A DNA stretch of 64,000 nt from QHXQ01 sp045807745 (GTDB lineage Bacteria; Acidobacteriota; Blastocatellia; Pyrinomonadales; Pyrinomonadaceae), in the NCBI GenBank assembly GCA_045807745.1, contig JBJMGT010000015.1, forward strand, positions 372,001-436,000. Direction: 5' to 3'. This document shows positions 42,935 through 51,701 of this stretch, piece after piece. Every line of letters starts with the position of its first letter. The stretch's first letter is position 1. The notes under the pieces were generated by a model. That model searched no databases. It was not told the origin of the DNA and saw only the letters and a program-made list of their open reading frames with translations. Both the position numbers and the translations under genes were made by a program.

Positions 42935-43632
42935 AAGGTGTCATTAAGTTTGTACCCGACGCCGCGCACGGTCAGGACGTAGCGCGGGCGCTTCGGGTCG
43001 GATTCTATTTTCTGCCGGAGGCGATTGATGTGCGGATCGACGTTGCGCTGATAGCCTTCGTAGTCCGTGCTCCAAACTTGATCCAACAGGTCGTTGCGCG
43101 ACCACGCGCGCCCCGGCTCACTCGCCAGCCGTTCCAAAATTTGAAACTCAAGCGGGGTGAGATCAACTGGCTGCCCGCTCAGCGTGACCTCGTGCCGGCG
43201 CTTGTCGATGACCAGATCGCCGATGGCGATGCGATGTTGCTCGTCCTGTCCATCAGCGGGGCCGCGATTGGCGCGCCGCAGCAGCGCCTCGACGCGCACC
43301 TCAAGCTCGCGCGGGTCGAAAGGCTTGGCGAGATAATCATCTGCGCCGGCCTGAAAGCCGGCCACCTTCGCGTCGATCTCGTTATGCGCGGTTAAGAACA
43401 GACCGGGTGTCTCTACGTCGCGGTCGCGCAGCCGACGCATCAACTCAAGACCCGTCATACCCGGCATGGTCACGTCGAAGATGAAACAGTCGTACTGCCC
43501 GCTGAGCGCCAACGGCAGGGCCTCTTCGGCGCTTTCTCGTTCATCGACTTCATAACCGGCGCGGCGGAAATAACCCGCCAGCAGAGGGCGCAGGCTTTCG
43601 TCGTCGTCCACAATCAGGATTTTACGCTTCAC
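42931..43632 (-). CDS. OmpR/PhoB-family response regulator
   Basis: 233 residues. Receiver domain about 1-118 (ILIVDDDESLR, phospho-Asp in CFIFDVTMPG, LTAHNE, AKPFDP) and winged-helix DNA-binding domain about 135-230 (DLTPLEFQILERLASEPG, RNDLLDQVW, VDPHINRLRQKIE, VRGVGYKL). No histidine kinase is adjacent, so it is an orphan regulator here. Coupled to the downstream propeller protein by a 4-base overlap, which it may control. Confidence 0.94.
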   Translation of the reverse strand: MKRKILIVDDDESLRPLLAGYFRRAGYEVDERESAEEALPLALSGQYDCFIFDVTMPGMTGLELMRRLRDRDVETPGLFLTAHNEIDAKVAGFQAGADDYLAKPFDPRELEVRVEALLRRANRGPADGQDEQHRIAIGDLVIDKRRHEVTLSGQPVDLTPLEFQILERLASEPGRAWSRNDLLDQVWSTDYEGYQRNVDPHINRLRQKIESDPKRPRYVLTVRGVGYKLNDTL

Positions 43633-43895
43633 GGATGATTAAGTGTCCCCTTATGCTCTCGCTCTCGTCCGGTGCGACGTGGGCGCGGCAACTGCTAAAT
43701 GGCGTTGGCGAACATTATAGGCCAAATGGCCGCAGGGCAAAGCTGAAAAAGTTGCACTGAGCCGGGGACTTACGTTTGTCTGCTTCCTTGACGCCTCACA
43801 GCGCCTGTTCGTATAGTCTTTGCCTTAGCAAGTCAACGGCCATTTCTTGCACTTCTCGACGACGAGTTGAACAGGACAAACCGACCCGTGTAACG

Positions 43896-45716
43896 ATGCG
43901 AGACCTGCGGCGACTCTTAGCCTACCTCAAACCACACTGGGGTAAGTTCGCGCTGGCGACCGCCGCGATGCTCGCGGGCGCGGCGCTGCAAAGCGCCATC
44001 AACGCGCTCGTCGTCCCCATCTTCGATCAAGCGCTCAACGGCGCACAGGGTCAGGGGCAACGCAGCCAGACGCTCTTTGCGCTCCAACGTCTGATCCCCA
44101 ATTCCGGCTTTGCCGCGTGGCGCAACATCGCCATCCTGTTGATCGTCTTCACCATCGCCAAAGGCGTCGCCGAATATTTTTCCACTTACCTGATGGCGCG
44201 CATCGGGCAAGAGTCAGTGCTGCGCTTGCGGCAAAACCTGTACGAGCATCTGCTCAAACAGTCGGCGGACTTCTTCGAGCGCCACCGGACGAACTATCTC
44301 GTCTCGCGCCTCGTCTCGTCCGCCGCTGCGATTGAAGCAGCCGTGACGAGTACGCTGCGCGACATGCTGCGCGAGAGTTTCTCGCTGGTCGCATTTCTCG
44401 CCGCCTCGTTCTATTTCTCTTGGCGGCTCACGCTCGGCTCGCTCCTCATCGCGCCGGTCATTGCTTGGCTCACGGCCACGTTCGGCCGCTCCCTGCGCAC
44501 GCTCGCGCGCGACGCCTACGAAGGCAGTCAACAACTCGTCGATACAGCGCAGGAAGCTTTGGCGAACCAAACCATCGTTAAAGCATACCGGGCTGAAGAC
44601 CGCGAGCAAGGCCGCTTTGCCAAAGTCGCGCGGCAGATCATGCGGGCCAACCTGCGCGCCTCGAAGATCACGGGCTTCGCGCCGCCAACCATAGAGATGA
44701 TCGGCGTCATCGCCGTCGCCATTCTGCTCTTCTTCGGCCAGCGCGAGATCATGACCGGGCGCATGAACACCGCGCAGTTCCTGACCTTCCTCTTCTTCCT
44801 CTTCTCCAGCTACGACCCGATGCGCAAGCTCTCGCGGCTACACAACGCGATGGAGATCGCGATTGCCGCCGCCCGGCACGTCTGGGAGGTGATGGATGAG
44901 CACGCCGAGATGAAGGAGCAACGGGATGCGGTCACGCTTGCACCGCTCGGCGCAGAGATCGAGTTGCGCGACGTTTCGTTCAATTATGCCAACGAAGAAC
45001 GGACTGTGCTGCGCCACATTAGTTTGCGCATTCCGGCCGGGCAAGTGGTCGCGCTGGTCGGCGAATCGGGCGGCGGCAAATCCACGATCACAAAACTGAT
45101 CCCGCGCTTCCACGATCCGACCGCCGGCGCGATCTGCTGGGACGGCACAGACCTGCGCACCGCACGGCTCGCATCCTTGCGCGCGCAGATCGCCATCGTC
45201 ACGCAGGAGACCGTGCTCTTTAACGACACGGTGCGCTACAACATCTCTTACAGTCGCCCCGACGCGTCCGCGCAAGAGATCGAGGGGGCGGCGCGCGTCG
45301 CTTTCGCGCACGACTTCATCAAGGAGTTGCCTAACGGTTATGACACCATCGTCGGCGAACGCGGCATCTTTCTGTCCGGCGGGCAACGCCAACGCCTTGC
45401 CATCGCGCGCGCGGTGCTGGCAGATGCCTCCGTCCTCGTGCTCGACGAAGCGACCTCCGCGCTCGATACAGAGTCCGAGCGGCTGGTGCAACAAGCGCTT
45501 GCGAACTTGATGCAGAATCGCACGGCCATCGTCATCGCACATCGCTTGTCAACCATTCGCCGCGCCGATCTCATCGTTGTCATCGAGCGCGGCCAGATCA
45601 TCGAACTTGGTCGCCACGCAGACCTGCTCGCGCAGAGCGGCACTTATAAGCGACTCTATGAGCTACAATTCGCCGACGAAGAAGAGGAGATGGAAACAGT
45701 AAGCAGTAAGCAGTAA
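43896..45716 (+). CDS. MsbA-like ABC exporter (fused permease-ATPase)
   Basis: 606 residues from ATG 43896, chosen by family length; upstream codons to 43776 are open but unlike the family. Six membrane spans within about 1-320, then the ATPase: Walker A GESGGGKST, Q-loop AIVTQETVLFND, signature LSGGQRQRLAIARA, Walker B VLVLDEATSALD, H-loop VIAHRLSTI. Type IV exporter of the MsbA/BmrA kind, likely a homodimer moving lipid or drug-like substrates. The final codons and TAA stop lie inside the heptad repeat, giving a C-terminus of TVSSKQ. Confidence 0.93.
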   Translation: MRDLRRLLAYLKPHWGKFALATAAMLAGAALQSAINALVVPIFDQALNGAQGQGQRSQTLFALQRLIPNSGFAAWRNIAILLIVFTIAKGVAEYFSTYLMARIGQESVLRLRQNLYEHLLKQSADFFERHRTNYLVSRLVSSAAAIEAAVTSTLRDMLRESFSLVAFLAASFYFSWRLTLGSLLIAPVIAWLTATFGRSLRTLARDAYEGSQQLVDTAQEALANQTIVKAYRAEDREQGRFAKVARQIMRANLRASKITGFAPPTIEMIGVIAVAILLFFGQREIMTGRMNTAQFLTFLFFLFSSYDPMRKLSRLHNAMEIAIAAARHVWEVMDEHAEMKEQRDAVTLAPLGAEIELRDVSFNYANEERTVLRHISLRIPAGQVVALVGESGGGKSTITKLIPRFHDPTAGAICWDGTDLRTARLASLRAQIAIVTQETVLFNDTVRYNISYSRPDASAQEIEGAARVAFAHDFIKELPNGYDTIVGERGIFLSGGQRQRLAIARAVLADASVLVLDEATSALDTESERLVQQALANLMQNRTAIVIAHRLSTIRRADLIVVIERGQIIELGRHADLLAQSGTYKRLYELQFADEEEEMETVSSKQ

Positions 45717-45790
45717 GCAGTGAGCAGTGGGCAGTTAAGACAAACTGCTTATCACTGCTCACTGCTTACTGCTTACCACTTGCTGCTCAC
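45697..45790. repeat. Heptad-repeat hairpin, GCAGTAA family
   Basis: Left arm 45697-45736 is tandem GCAGTRA/GCAGTGG heptamers; right arm 45743-45790 contains the reverse complements with a small insertion. The ABC exporter stop codon lies inside the left arm and yicC begins 6 bp after the right arm. Confidence 0.9.
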
Positions 45791-45795
45791 TAATC

Positions 45796-46680
45796 ATGAA
45801 GTCAATGACCGGATATGGGCGCGGCGCGGCGGCGAGCGAGAAGTTCAGCGTGGCGGTCGATTTGAAGACCGTCAACAATCGCTTTCTGGACATACACCTG
45901 CGGCTGGGCGCGGATATGGCGAGCGTCGAGTCGGTGATCCGCAAACGCATCGGCGAGCAACTGTCGCGCGGGCGTGTGGACGTGAGCGTCTCGCTCGACC
46001 GTTCGGATGATGTGTCTTACGAAATCAATCACTCACTCGTCGCGGGCTTCATCGCGGCGATGCGCGAATTGCAGACGGAATTTTCTCTGCCCGGTGAGCC
46101 GGACGTGAACGTGTTGGCGCGTCTGCCCGGCGCAATCCAGCCCGTGCGCGAGGGCGGCTTGTCCGAAGGCATGATCGCCGCCATCGGCGACGCACTCAAT
46201 CAAGCGCTTGCCGATCTGAACCGCATGCGCGAGCAGGAAGGCGCGGCCCTCGCCGCAGAGATGCATGGGCGTTTGAATTCAATCGAGGCGCAAGTGCCGG
46301 TGATCGAAACGGTCGCCGCCGGGATGGTGGAGAACTATCGCGCGCGCCTGCAACGTCGCATCAGCGAACTGCTCGCGCGCGATGGGCTGGAGATCGTCGA
46401 ATTGGATCAGGGCCGGCTTGCGCAGGAAGTGGCCTACTTGGCCGACCGCAGCGATATCACGGAAGAGTTAGCGCGCCTACGCAGTCACGTGCAGCAGTTT
46501 CGCGCCAGCATCGACAGTGGGGGCGAAGTCGGCAAGCGGCTCGACTTCGTGCTGCAAGAGCTGAACCGCGAGGCGAACACAGTGCTCTCAAAAGCAACCG
46601 ATCTGGCCATCAAAGAGGCGGCGCTCATCATCAAGGCGGAAGTGGAGAAACTGCGGGAGCAGGTGCAGAACGTTGAGTGA
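45796..46680 (+). CDS. yicC: YicC-family endoribonuclease
   Basis: 294 residues, full length for the family. N-terminal MKSMTGYGRGAA is the YicC signature; LKTVNNRFLDIHLRL and later YLADRSDITEELARLRSH plus GKRLDFVLQELNREANTVLSKA are the conserved C-terminal DUF1732 segments. YicC proteins are RNA endonucleases involved in stress and small-RNA decay. Ends with an 8-base overlap into gmk, a conserved gene order. Confidence 0.95.
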   Translation: MKSMTGYGRGAAASEKFSVAVDLKTVNNRFLDIHLRLGADMASVESVIRKRIGEQLSRGRVDVSVSLDRSDDVSYEINHSLVAGFIAAMRELQTEFSLPGEPDVNVLARLPGAIQPVREGGLSEGMIAAIGDALNQALADLNRMREQEGAALAAEMHGRLNSIEAQVPVIETVAAGMVENYRARLQRRISELLARDGLEIVELDQGRLAQEVAYLADRSDITEELARLRSHVQQFRASIDSGGEVGKRLDFVLQELNREANTVLSKATDLAIKEAALIIKAEVEKLREQVQNVE

Positions 46681-47347
46681 GGAGATAGGCGCAGCGCCGC
46701 CAGCCGCCGCCGCAACCGACGAACGCGGCATATTGTTTGTCATCAGCTCACCGTCGGGCGGCGGCAAAGGGACGCTTATCAAGCGCATCCTGCCCGTCGT
46801 CCCACGGCTCGGCTATTCCGTCTCGTGGACGACGCGCCAACCCCGCAGAGGCGAGAAAGAGGGCGTCCACTATTTTTTCGTCACGCCCGAAGAGTTCACG
46901 CGGGCGCGCGACCGGGGCGAGTTTCTGGAATGGGCGATCGTCCACGGTCACTACTATGGCACGTCGCGCACTGTGGTCGCGGCCGAGTTGGCCGCCGGGC
47001 GCGATGTGATTCTTGAGATCGACGTGCAGGGGGCGACGGCGGTACGACAGTCAGGCATTGAGGCCGTGAGCATCTTCATTCTGCCGCCATCCTATGAAGT
47101 GCTGCGCGTGCGGCTGATCGCGCGCAAGTCCGAAAGCCTCGCCGATCTTGCGCTCCGGCTGCGCAACGCGCGCGAAGAGATCACGCATTATCGCGAGTTC
47201 GATTACGTGGTGCTCAACGACGAGGTTGAGCGCGCATCCGCGCAACTTGCGGCTATCGTCTATGCTGCGCGCGCAGAGAGCCGGCGGCAGGAAGCGTTGG
47301 CGCGCCGTGTGCTCGCGAGCTTTAACGAACCGACTGCGACTGCGTAA
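46673..47347 (+). CDS. gmk: Guanylate kinase
   Basis: 224 residues from a TTG start overlapping yicC by 8 bases. P-loop SSPSGGGKGTLIKRIL, GMP-binding SVSWTTRQPRRGEKEGVHY, EWAIVHGHYYGTSR, EIDVQGA, and lid/LID-proximal RLIARKSES. Phosphorylates GMP to GDP with ATP in the cytoplasm. The first ~20 residues are an Ala-rich extension beyond the usual start. Followed after 79 bp by rpoZ. Confidence 0.95.
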   Translation: MSEEIGAAPPAAAATDERGILFVISSPSGGGKGTLIKRILPVVPRLGYSVSWTTRQPRRGEKEGVHYFFVTPEEFTRARDRGEFLEWAIVHGHYYGTSRTVVAAELAAGRDVILEIDVQGATAVRQSGIEAVSIFILPPSYEVLRVRLIARKSESLADLALRLRNAREEITHYREFDYVVLNDEVERASAQLAAIVYAARAESRRQEALARRVLASFNEPTATA

Positions 47348-47426
47348 GCCGTTCATGGCGACTTGCGCCGCCCGGTCTTATTAGGAATAATGGAGTTTGG
47401 CCTGTCGGCCCCATTTGATAACCAAT

Positions 47427-47672
47427 ATGTCCAAAGCAAAAACAGAACAGACCGAGCACAACGAACAGGCGACGGAGCAACCGCAGCTTGATTCCAAATA
47501 CCGCATGATTATTGTGGCCGCCCAGCGCAGCAAGCAACTGCAACGCGGCGCGCGCCCGCGCGTCGATCTGGAAATGCAGCGCCACAAACCCACCCGCATC
47601 GCCCTCGAAGAAGTGCAACAGGGCAAAGTTACTTTTTCGCTCATCACCAAAGAGAAACAAGAACAGTCGTGA
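47427..47672 (+). CDS. rpoZ: RNA polymerase omega subunit
   Basis: 81 residues. The core DSKYRMIIVAAQRSKQLQRGARPRV ends the conserved omega helix region, and HKPTRIALEEVQQGKV is the family's second block (normally KP-IALEEI--GKI). Omega assists assembly and stability of RNA polymerase. The gmk-rpoZ order supports the call. The TGA stop falls inside the start of the following heptad hairpin. Confidence 0.92.
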   Translation: MSKAKTEQTEHNEQATEQPQLDSKYRMIIVAAQRSKQLQRGARPRVDLEMQRHKPTRIALEEVQQGKVTFSLITKEKQEQS

Positions 47673-47750
47673 GTCTGGAGTCGAGAGTCTGGAGTCAGAA
47701 GGAAGCACTTGTTTTTGACTCCAGATTCTCGACTCCAGACTCACGACTGT
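47663..47750. repeat. Heptad-repeat hairpin, GAGTCTG family
   Basis: 35-bp arms (47663-47697 and 47716-47750) matching at 34 of 35 positions, made of GAGTCTG/GAGTCGA heptamers. It overlaps the rpoZ stop and ends 4 bp before the convergent ETF-QO stop. Confidence 0.92.
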
Positions 47751-47754
47751 TTTT

Positions 47755-49464
47755 TCACATATTCTTGTAGTCCGGCCCGCCCCCGCCTTCGGGCGTGACC
47801 CAGTTGATGATCTGGTAAGGGTCCATGATGTCGCACGTCTTACAGTGGACACAGTTGGAGAAATTGATCTGTAAGCGGCGACGACCGTTCGCGCTGTCAT
47901 CGACCATCTCGTAGACGGCTGCGGGGCAGAAACGTTGACACGGATTGCCGTACTCTTCAGCGCAACGCGTCGAGCAGATGTTGGTGTCGAGCACGTGCAG
48001 GTGCGCCGGCTGATCCTCGTCGTGCCCGACCGCCGCGTGGTACACGTCAGTCAGCTTGTTAAAGGTCAACTTGCCATCGAAGCGTAGACCGTCGTAGCGC
48101 TGCTCAAGTGCGTCGCCTTTGTAAACGTAGTCTGCAAGCTTGCGCATGACTTCGTGCCCCGGCTCGGCGCTGGCGCGGTCAAACAATCCCCATGAGCGCC
48201 CGCCGGTGACGAGTTGTAAGCCCGTGTTGATTAGCCCCAGCCAACGCCCGTGCTTGAAGCCCGCGTGAAAATTTCTGACGCGCCGCAATTCAGACGTGAT
48301 CCAACTTGCCTTAACCAACTCTTCATAACGTTGCAACTGCCGCGCGGAGTAATCGCCCGCGACGAGCGCCGCGAAGATCGTCTCGGCGGCGAGCATGCCG
48401 CTTTTGATCGCCGTGTGAATGCCTTTCAAGCGTTGCGAGTTGAGGAAGCCGGCGCAGTCGCCGACCAGCAGGACGCCGTCGGCGTAGAGCTGCGGCATCG
48501 CATGATAACCACCGGCCGCGATGGTCTTCGCGCCGTAGCGCAGAAGCTTGCCACCTTCCAGCAGCTTGGCCACGAACGGGTGTTGTTTGAAACGTTGGAA
48601 CTCGGCGTGGGGATCGAGCAGCGGGTCGCGGTAGTCGAGACCTGTGACGTAGCCGAGGTTGATGATGCGATTTTGCAGTCCGTAAATCCAGCCGCCGCCG
48701 TATGTGTGCGGGTCGGACGGGTAGCCAAGTGTGTGCGTCACACGCCCCGCCGGGTAGCGATCATCAGGCAACTCCCACAACTCTTTGACACCGACGCTGT
48801 AGACCTGCGGCTCGCGGCCGTCGTTTAGATTGAGCCGTTGTGTTAGCTGTTTAGTCAGAGAGCCGCGCGGGCCTTCGCCGAGCACGGTCACTTTGGCGCG
48901 CAGGTCAACGCCCGGCTCGAAGTTCGCTTTGGGCTGCCCTTCTTTGTCGATGCCCTTATCGCCGGTGCGCACGCCGACGACGCGGTCTTGCTCGTCGTAG
49001 AGCATCTCCGCACCGGGAAATTCGGGAAAGATGTTGACGCCCGCCGCTTCGCACTGTTCGCCGAGCCACGCGGTCAGTTTGTTCAGCGAGACGATGTAGT
49101 AACCGTGATTCTTAAGCGGTGGCGGCGTGATGGGCGAGCGCACGGCGCGCGTCTTTGTGAGATAAAGAAAGTAGTCTTCCTTGACCGGCGCTTCGAGCGG
49201 CGCGCCCTGTTCGATGAAATCCGGGATGAGTTCTGTGAGCGCGCGCGGGTCCATCACCGCGCCCGACAGAATATGCGCGCCGACCGCTGCACCCTTTTCG
49301 ATGACGCCGATCTCAATCTCACCAAGCGGCTGACCTGCGCGCGTGCCGGCCGCCGTGGCCTCGTTGTGCTCTTTCACCAAACGCGCCAGATGCAGCGCGC
49401 CGCTCAGATTCGCCGGCCCCGCGCCGACGAACACCACATCCATCTCCAAACTCTCTCGCTCCAT
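47755..49464 (-). CDS. Electron-transfer flavoprotein-ubiquinone oxidoreductase
   Basis: 569 residues from ATG 49464 (GAGGAG upstream; GTG 49470 and ATG 49443 are alternatives). N-terminal FAD site VVFVGAGPANLSGALHL, middle LGEGPRGSLT and LLVGDCAGFLNSQRLKGIHTA, and C-terminal ferredoxin-like region with cysteines in NPCQRFCPAAVYE and FSNCVHCKTCDIMDP that hold the 4Fe-4S cluster. Passes electrons from ETF (acyl-CoA and amino-acid dehydrogenases) to membrane quinone. A palindromic site lies 53 bp upstream of the start. etfAB are not in the window. Confidence 0.95.
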   Translation of the reverse strand: MERESLEMDVVFVGAGPANLSGALHLARLVKEHNEATAAGTRAGQPLGEIEIGVIEKGAAVGAHILSGAVMDPRALTELIPDFIEQGAPLEAPVKEDYFLYLTKTRAVRSPITPPPLKNHGYYIVSLNKLTAWLGEQCEAAGVNIFPEFPGAEMLYDEQDRVVGVRTGDKGIDKEGQPKANFEPGVDLRAKVTVLGEGPRGSLTKQLTQRLNLNDGREPQVYSVGVKELWELPDDRYPAGRVTHTLGYPSDPHTYGGGWIYGLQNRIINLGYVTGLDYRDPLLDPHAEFQRFKQHPFVAKLLEGGKLLRYGAKTIAAGGYHAMPQLYADGVLLVGDCAGFLNSQRLKGIHTAIKSGMLAAETIFAALVAGDYSARQLQRYEELVKASWITSELRRVRNFHAGFKHGRWLGLINTGLQLVTGGRSWGLFDRASAEPGHEVMRKLADYVYKGDALEQRYDGLRFDGKLTFNKLTDVYHAAVGHDEDQPAHLHVLDTNICSTRCAEEYGNPCQRFCPAAVYEMVDDSANGRRRLQINFSNCVHCKTCDIMDPYQIINWVTPEGGGGPDYKNM

Positions 49465-49516
49465 CCACACTCCTCACGCCGCTCACAGACACACCCAGAG
49501 CGCCATCTCATAAAAA

Positions 49517-49530
49517 TGAATGACCATTCA
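49517..49530. promoter_or_regulatory. Operator-like palindrome upstream of ETF-QO
   Basis: TGAATGACCATTCA, 6-base half-sites around a 2-base centre, in the intergenic region between the divergent ETF-QO and YyaL-like genes. Half-sites resemble those of TetR-type fatty-acid regulators (TGAATGA...TCATTCA in Bacillus FadR) but with shorter spacing, so identity is speculative. Confidence 0.45.
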
Positions 49531-49619
49531 GTGGGGCGAGTATAACAGAACGGCAGCGCGTGTCTAAGCAACGGAGTACGGGTTAGAATGAGCGCAAGCA
49601 GCGGAAAGGATGATGAGCG

Positions 49620-51701
49620 ATGGCGGAGCACAAGCACACGAATCGTCTGCAACACGAGACCAGTCCGTATCTCTTGCAGCATGCGCATAACCCTGTGGAC
49701 TGGCATCCTTGGGGCGCAGAGGCGCTCGCGAAAGCACGCACGGAGAACAAGCCGATCCTGCTTAGCATAGGTTATTCGGCGTGTCATTGGTGTCACGTGA
49801 TGGAGCACGAGTCGTTCGAGAACGAAGAGATCGCGCGTTTGATGAATGAGAGCTTCGTTAACATCAAAGTTGATCGCGAAGAGCGCCCCGATCTCGATCA
49901 GGTCTACATGAACGCGGTGCAGATGATGACTGGGCATGGGGGCTGGCCGATGACCGTCTTTCTCACGCCCGACCTCGTCCCCTTTTACGGCGGCACGTAC
50001 TTCCCGCCCGTTGACCGGCACAACATGCCCGGCTTCCCGCGCGTGCTTCAGTCCGTCGCCGCCGCCTACCGGCAAGACCCGGACGGGATTGCGGAGACGG
50101 CCGCGAGTGTCATGACCGAACTCCGGCGCATGAATTTGACGCGTGAATCAGATGCGCCATTGAGCGTTGCAAATCTTGACGCGGCTTATCGCGGCATCGC
50201 CCGCAGTTACGATGCACGCTTCGGCGGTTTCGGCGGCGCGCCCAAGTTTCCCGCCGCGATGAGCCTTGAATTTCTGCTCCGCATCTGGCAACGCACCGGC
50301 GACAGCGCGGCGCTTGAGATGGTGACGCACACGTGCCGGCGTATGGCGGAGGGCGGTCTGTACGATCAACTCGGCGGCGGTTTTCATCGCTACTCGACAG
50401 ACGCGCGCTGGCTCGTGCCGCACTTCGAGAAGATGCTCTATGACAACGCACTGCTCTCGCGTCTCTACCTGCATGTCTATCAAGCGACTGGCGATGAGTT
50501 CTTCAGGCGCATCGCACAAGAGACGCTCGACTATGTGGCGCGTGAGATGACTGACGCCGACGGCGGCTTCTACTCGACGCAGGACGCCGATTCAGAGGGC
50601 GTCGAAGGTAAGTTCTTCGTCTGGTCGCGCGCAGAGATTATGCAACTACTCGACGCTGACGATGGCGCGCTCGTGTGCACTTACTATGATGTGACGGAGA
50701 CCGGCAATTTCGAGGGCGAGAACATTCTCAACGTCCCGCGTCCGGCGGCAGAGGTGGCCCAAGAGGCAGGCGTCTCAGTTGATAATTTATTGGCCACCGT
50801 AAAGTGCGCTCGCCCCATCCTGTTTACAGCGCGCGAGCAACGCATTAAGCCAGCGCGCGATGAGAAGGTCTTGACCGCGTGGAACGGCATGATGCTCGGC
50901 AGTTTTGCCGAAGCCGCGGCCATCCTTGATCGTGCTGATTACCGTGAGATCGCCGAGCGCAACGCGAGCTTCATCCTCACCGCCCTGCGCCGCGATGGCG
51001 GGCTGTTGCACGTCTACAAGGACGGACAGGCCAAGCAGCAGGGTTTTCTGGATGACTACGCATGTGTGGCGCAAGGTCTGCTCGCGCTCTACGAAGCGAC
51101 GGGCGCATTGCGCTGGCTCGAAGCCGCGCTCGCGCTGACGGACGAGATGAGTGCGGAGTTCTGGGATGAGGCCGAGGGCGGGTTCTTCTTTACGGCGCGG
51201 CGCAGCGAGAGCTTGATCGTGCGGCAGAAAGATTTCTTCGACAACGCTACGCCGTCCGGCAATTCGGTCGCCGCCGAAGTGCTGCTGCGGCTCAGCGTGC
51301 TGATGGAAAAACCTGACTACCAACGTAAAGCCGTAACGCTCTTCCGGCTCATGCACGACACTTTAACGCGTTACCCGTCCGCCTTCGGCTGTCTGCTCGG
51401 CGCGCTCGATTTCCACCTTGCGCCGCCAAAGGAGATCGCAATCGTCGGCGCAGCAGAGCAAGCCGAGACACGCGCACTGATGCGTGAGGTGTGGCGGCGT
51501 TATCTGCCCAACAAGGTCGTCGCACTGGCGGATGAAGCTGACGAACAGGCGCGCGCCATCGTGCCGCTCCTGCGCGCACGCCCGAAACTCGGCGGGCGTG
51601 CGACCGCTTACGTCTGCGAAAACTATACCTGTCAACAGCCCGTCACAACGCCGCAGGAATTGGGCGCGCAACTAGACGCAGCCACGCGCGCGCACGCTTA
51701 G
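49620..51701 (+). CDS. YyaL/SPATA20-family thioredoxin-domain protein (DUF255)
   Basis: 693 residues. N-terminal thioredoxin-like domain (about 1-165) with NRLQHETSPYLLQHAHNPVDW and CHWCHVME, the CxxC of this family, then a six-hairpin (alpha/alpha)6 domain to about 600 with FGGAPKFPAAMS, HFEKMLYDNALL, DADSEGVEGKFFVW and DEKVLTAWNGMML. The final segment CENYTCQQPV is also family-typical. Predicted to be a cellobiose-2-epimerase-like or redox protein; precise function unknown. Its last 4 bases overlap the convergent RNase D-like gene. Confidence 0.92.
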   Translation: MAEHKHTNRLQHETSPYLLQHAHNPVDWHPWGAEALAKARTENKPILLSIGYSACHWCHVMEHESFENEEIARLMNESFVNIKVDREERPDLDQVYMNAVQMMTGHGGWPMTVFLTPDLVPFYGGTYFPPVDRHNMPGFPRVLQSVAAAYRQDPDGIAETAASVMTELRRMNLTRESDAPLSVANLDAAYRGIARSYDARFGGFGGAPKFPAAMSLEFLLRIWQRTGDSAALEMVTHTCRRMAEGGLYDQLGGGFHRYSTDARWLVPHFEKMLYDNALLSRLYLHVYQATGDEFFRRIAQETLDYVAREMTDADGGFYSTQDADSEGVEGKFFVWSRAEIMQLLDADDGALVCTYYDVTETGNFEGENILNVPRPAAEVAQEAGVSVDNLLATVKCARPILFTAREQRIKPARDEKVLTAWNGMMLGSFAEAAAILDRADYREIAERNASFILTALRRDGGLLHVYKDGQAKQQGFLDDYACVAQGLLALYEATGALRWLEAALALTDEMSAEFWDEAEGGFFFTARRSESLIVRQKDFFDNATPSGNSVAAEVLLRLSVLMEKPDYQRKAVTLFRLMHDTLTRYPSAFGCLLGALDFHLAPPKEIAIVGAAEQAETRALMREVWRRYLPNKVVALADEADEQARAIVPLLRARPKLGGRATAYVCENYTCQQPVTTPQELGAQLDAATRAHA

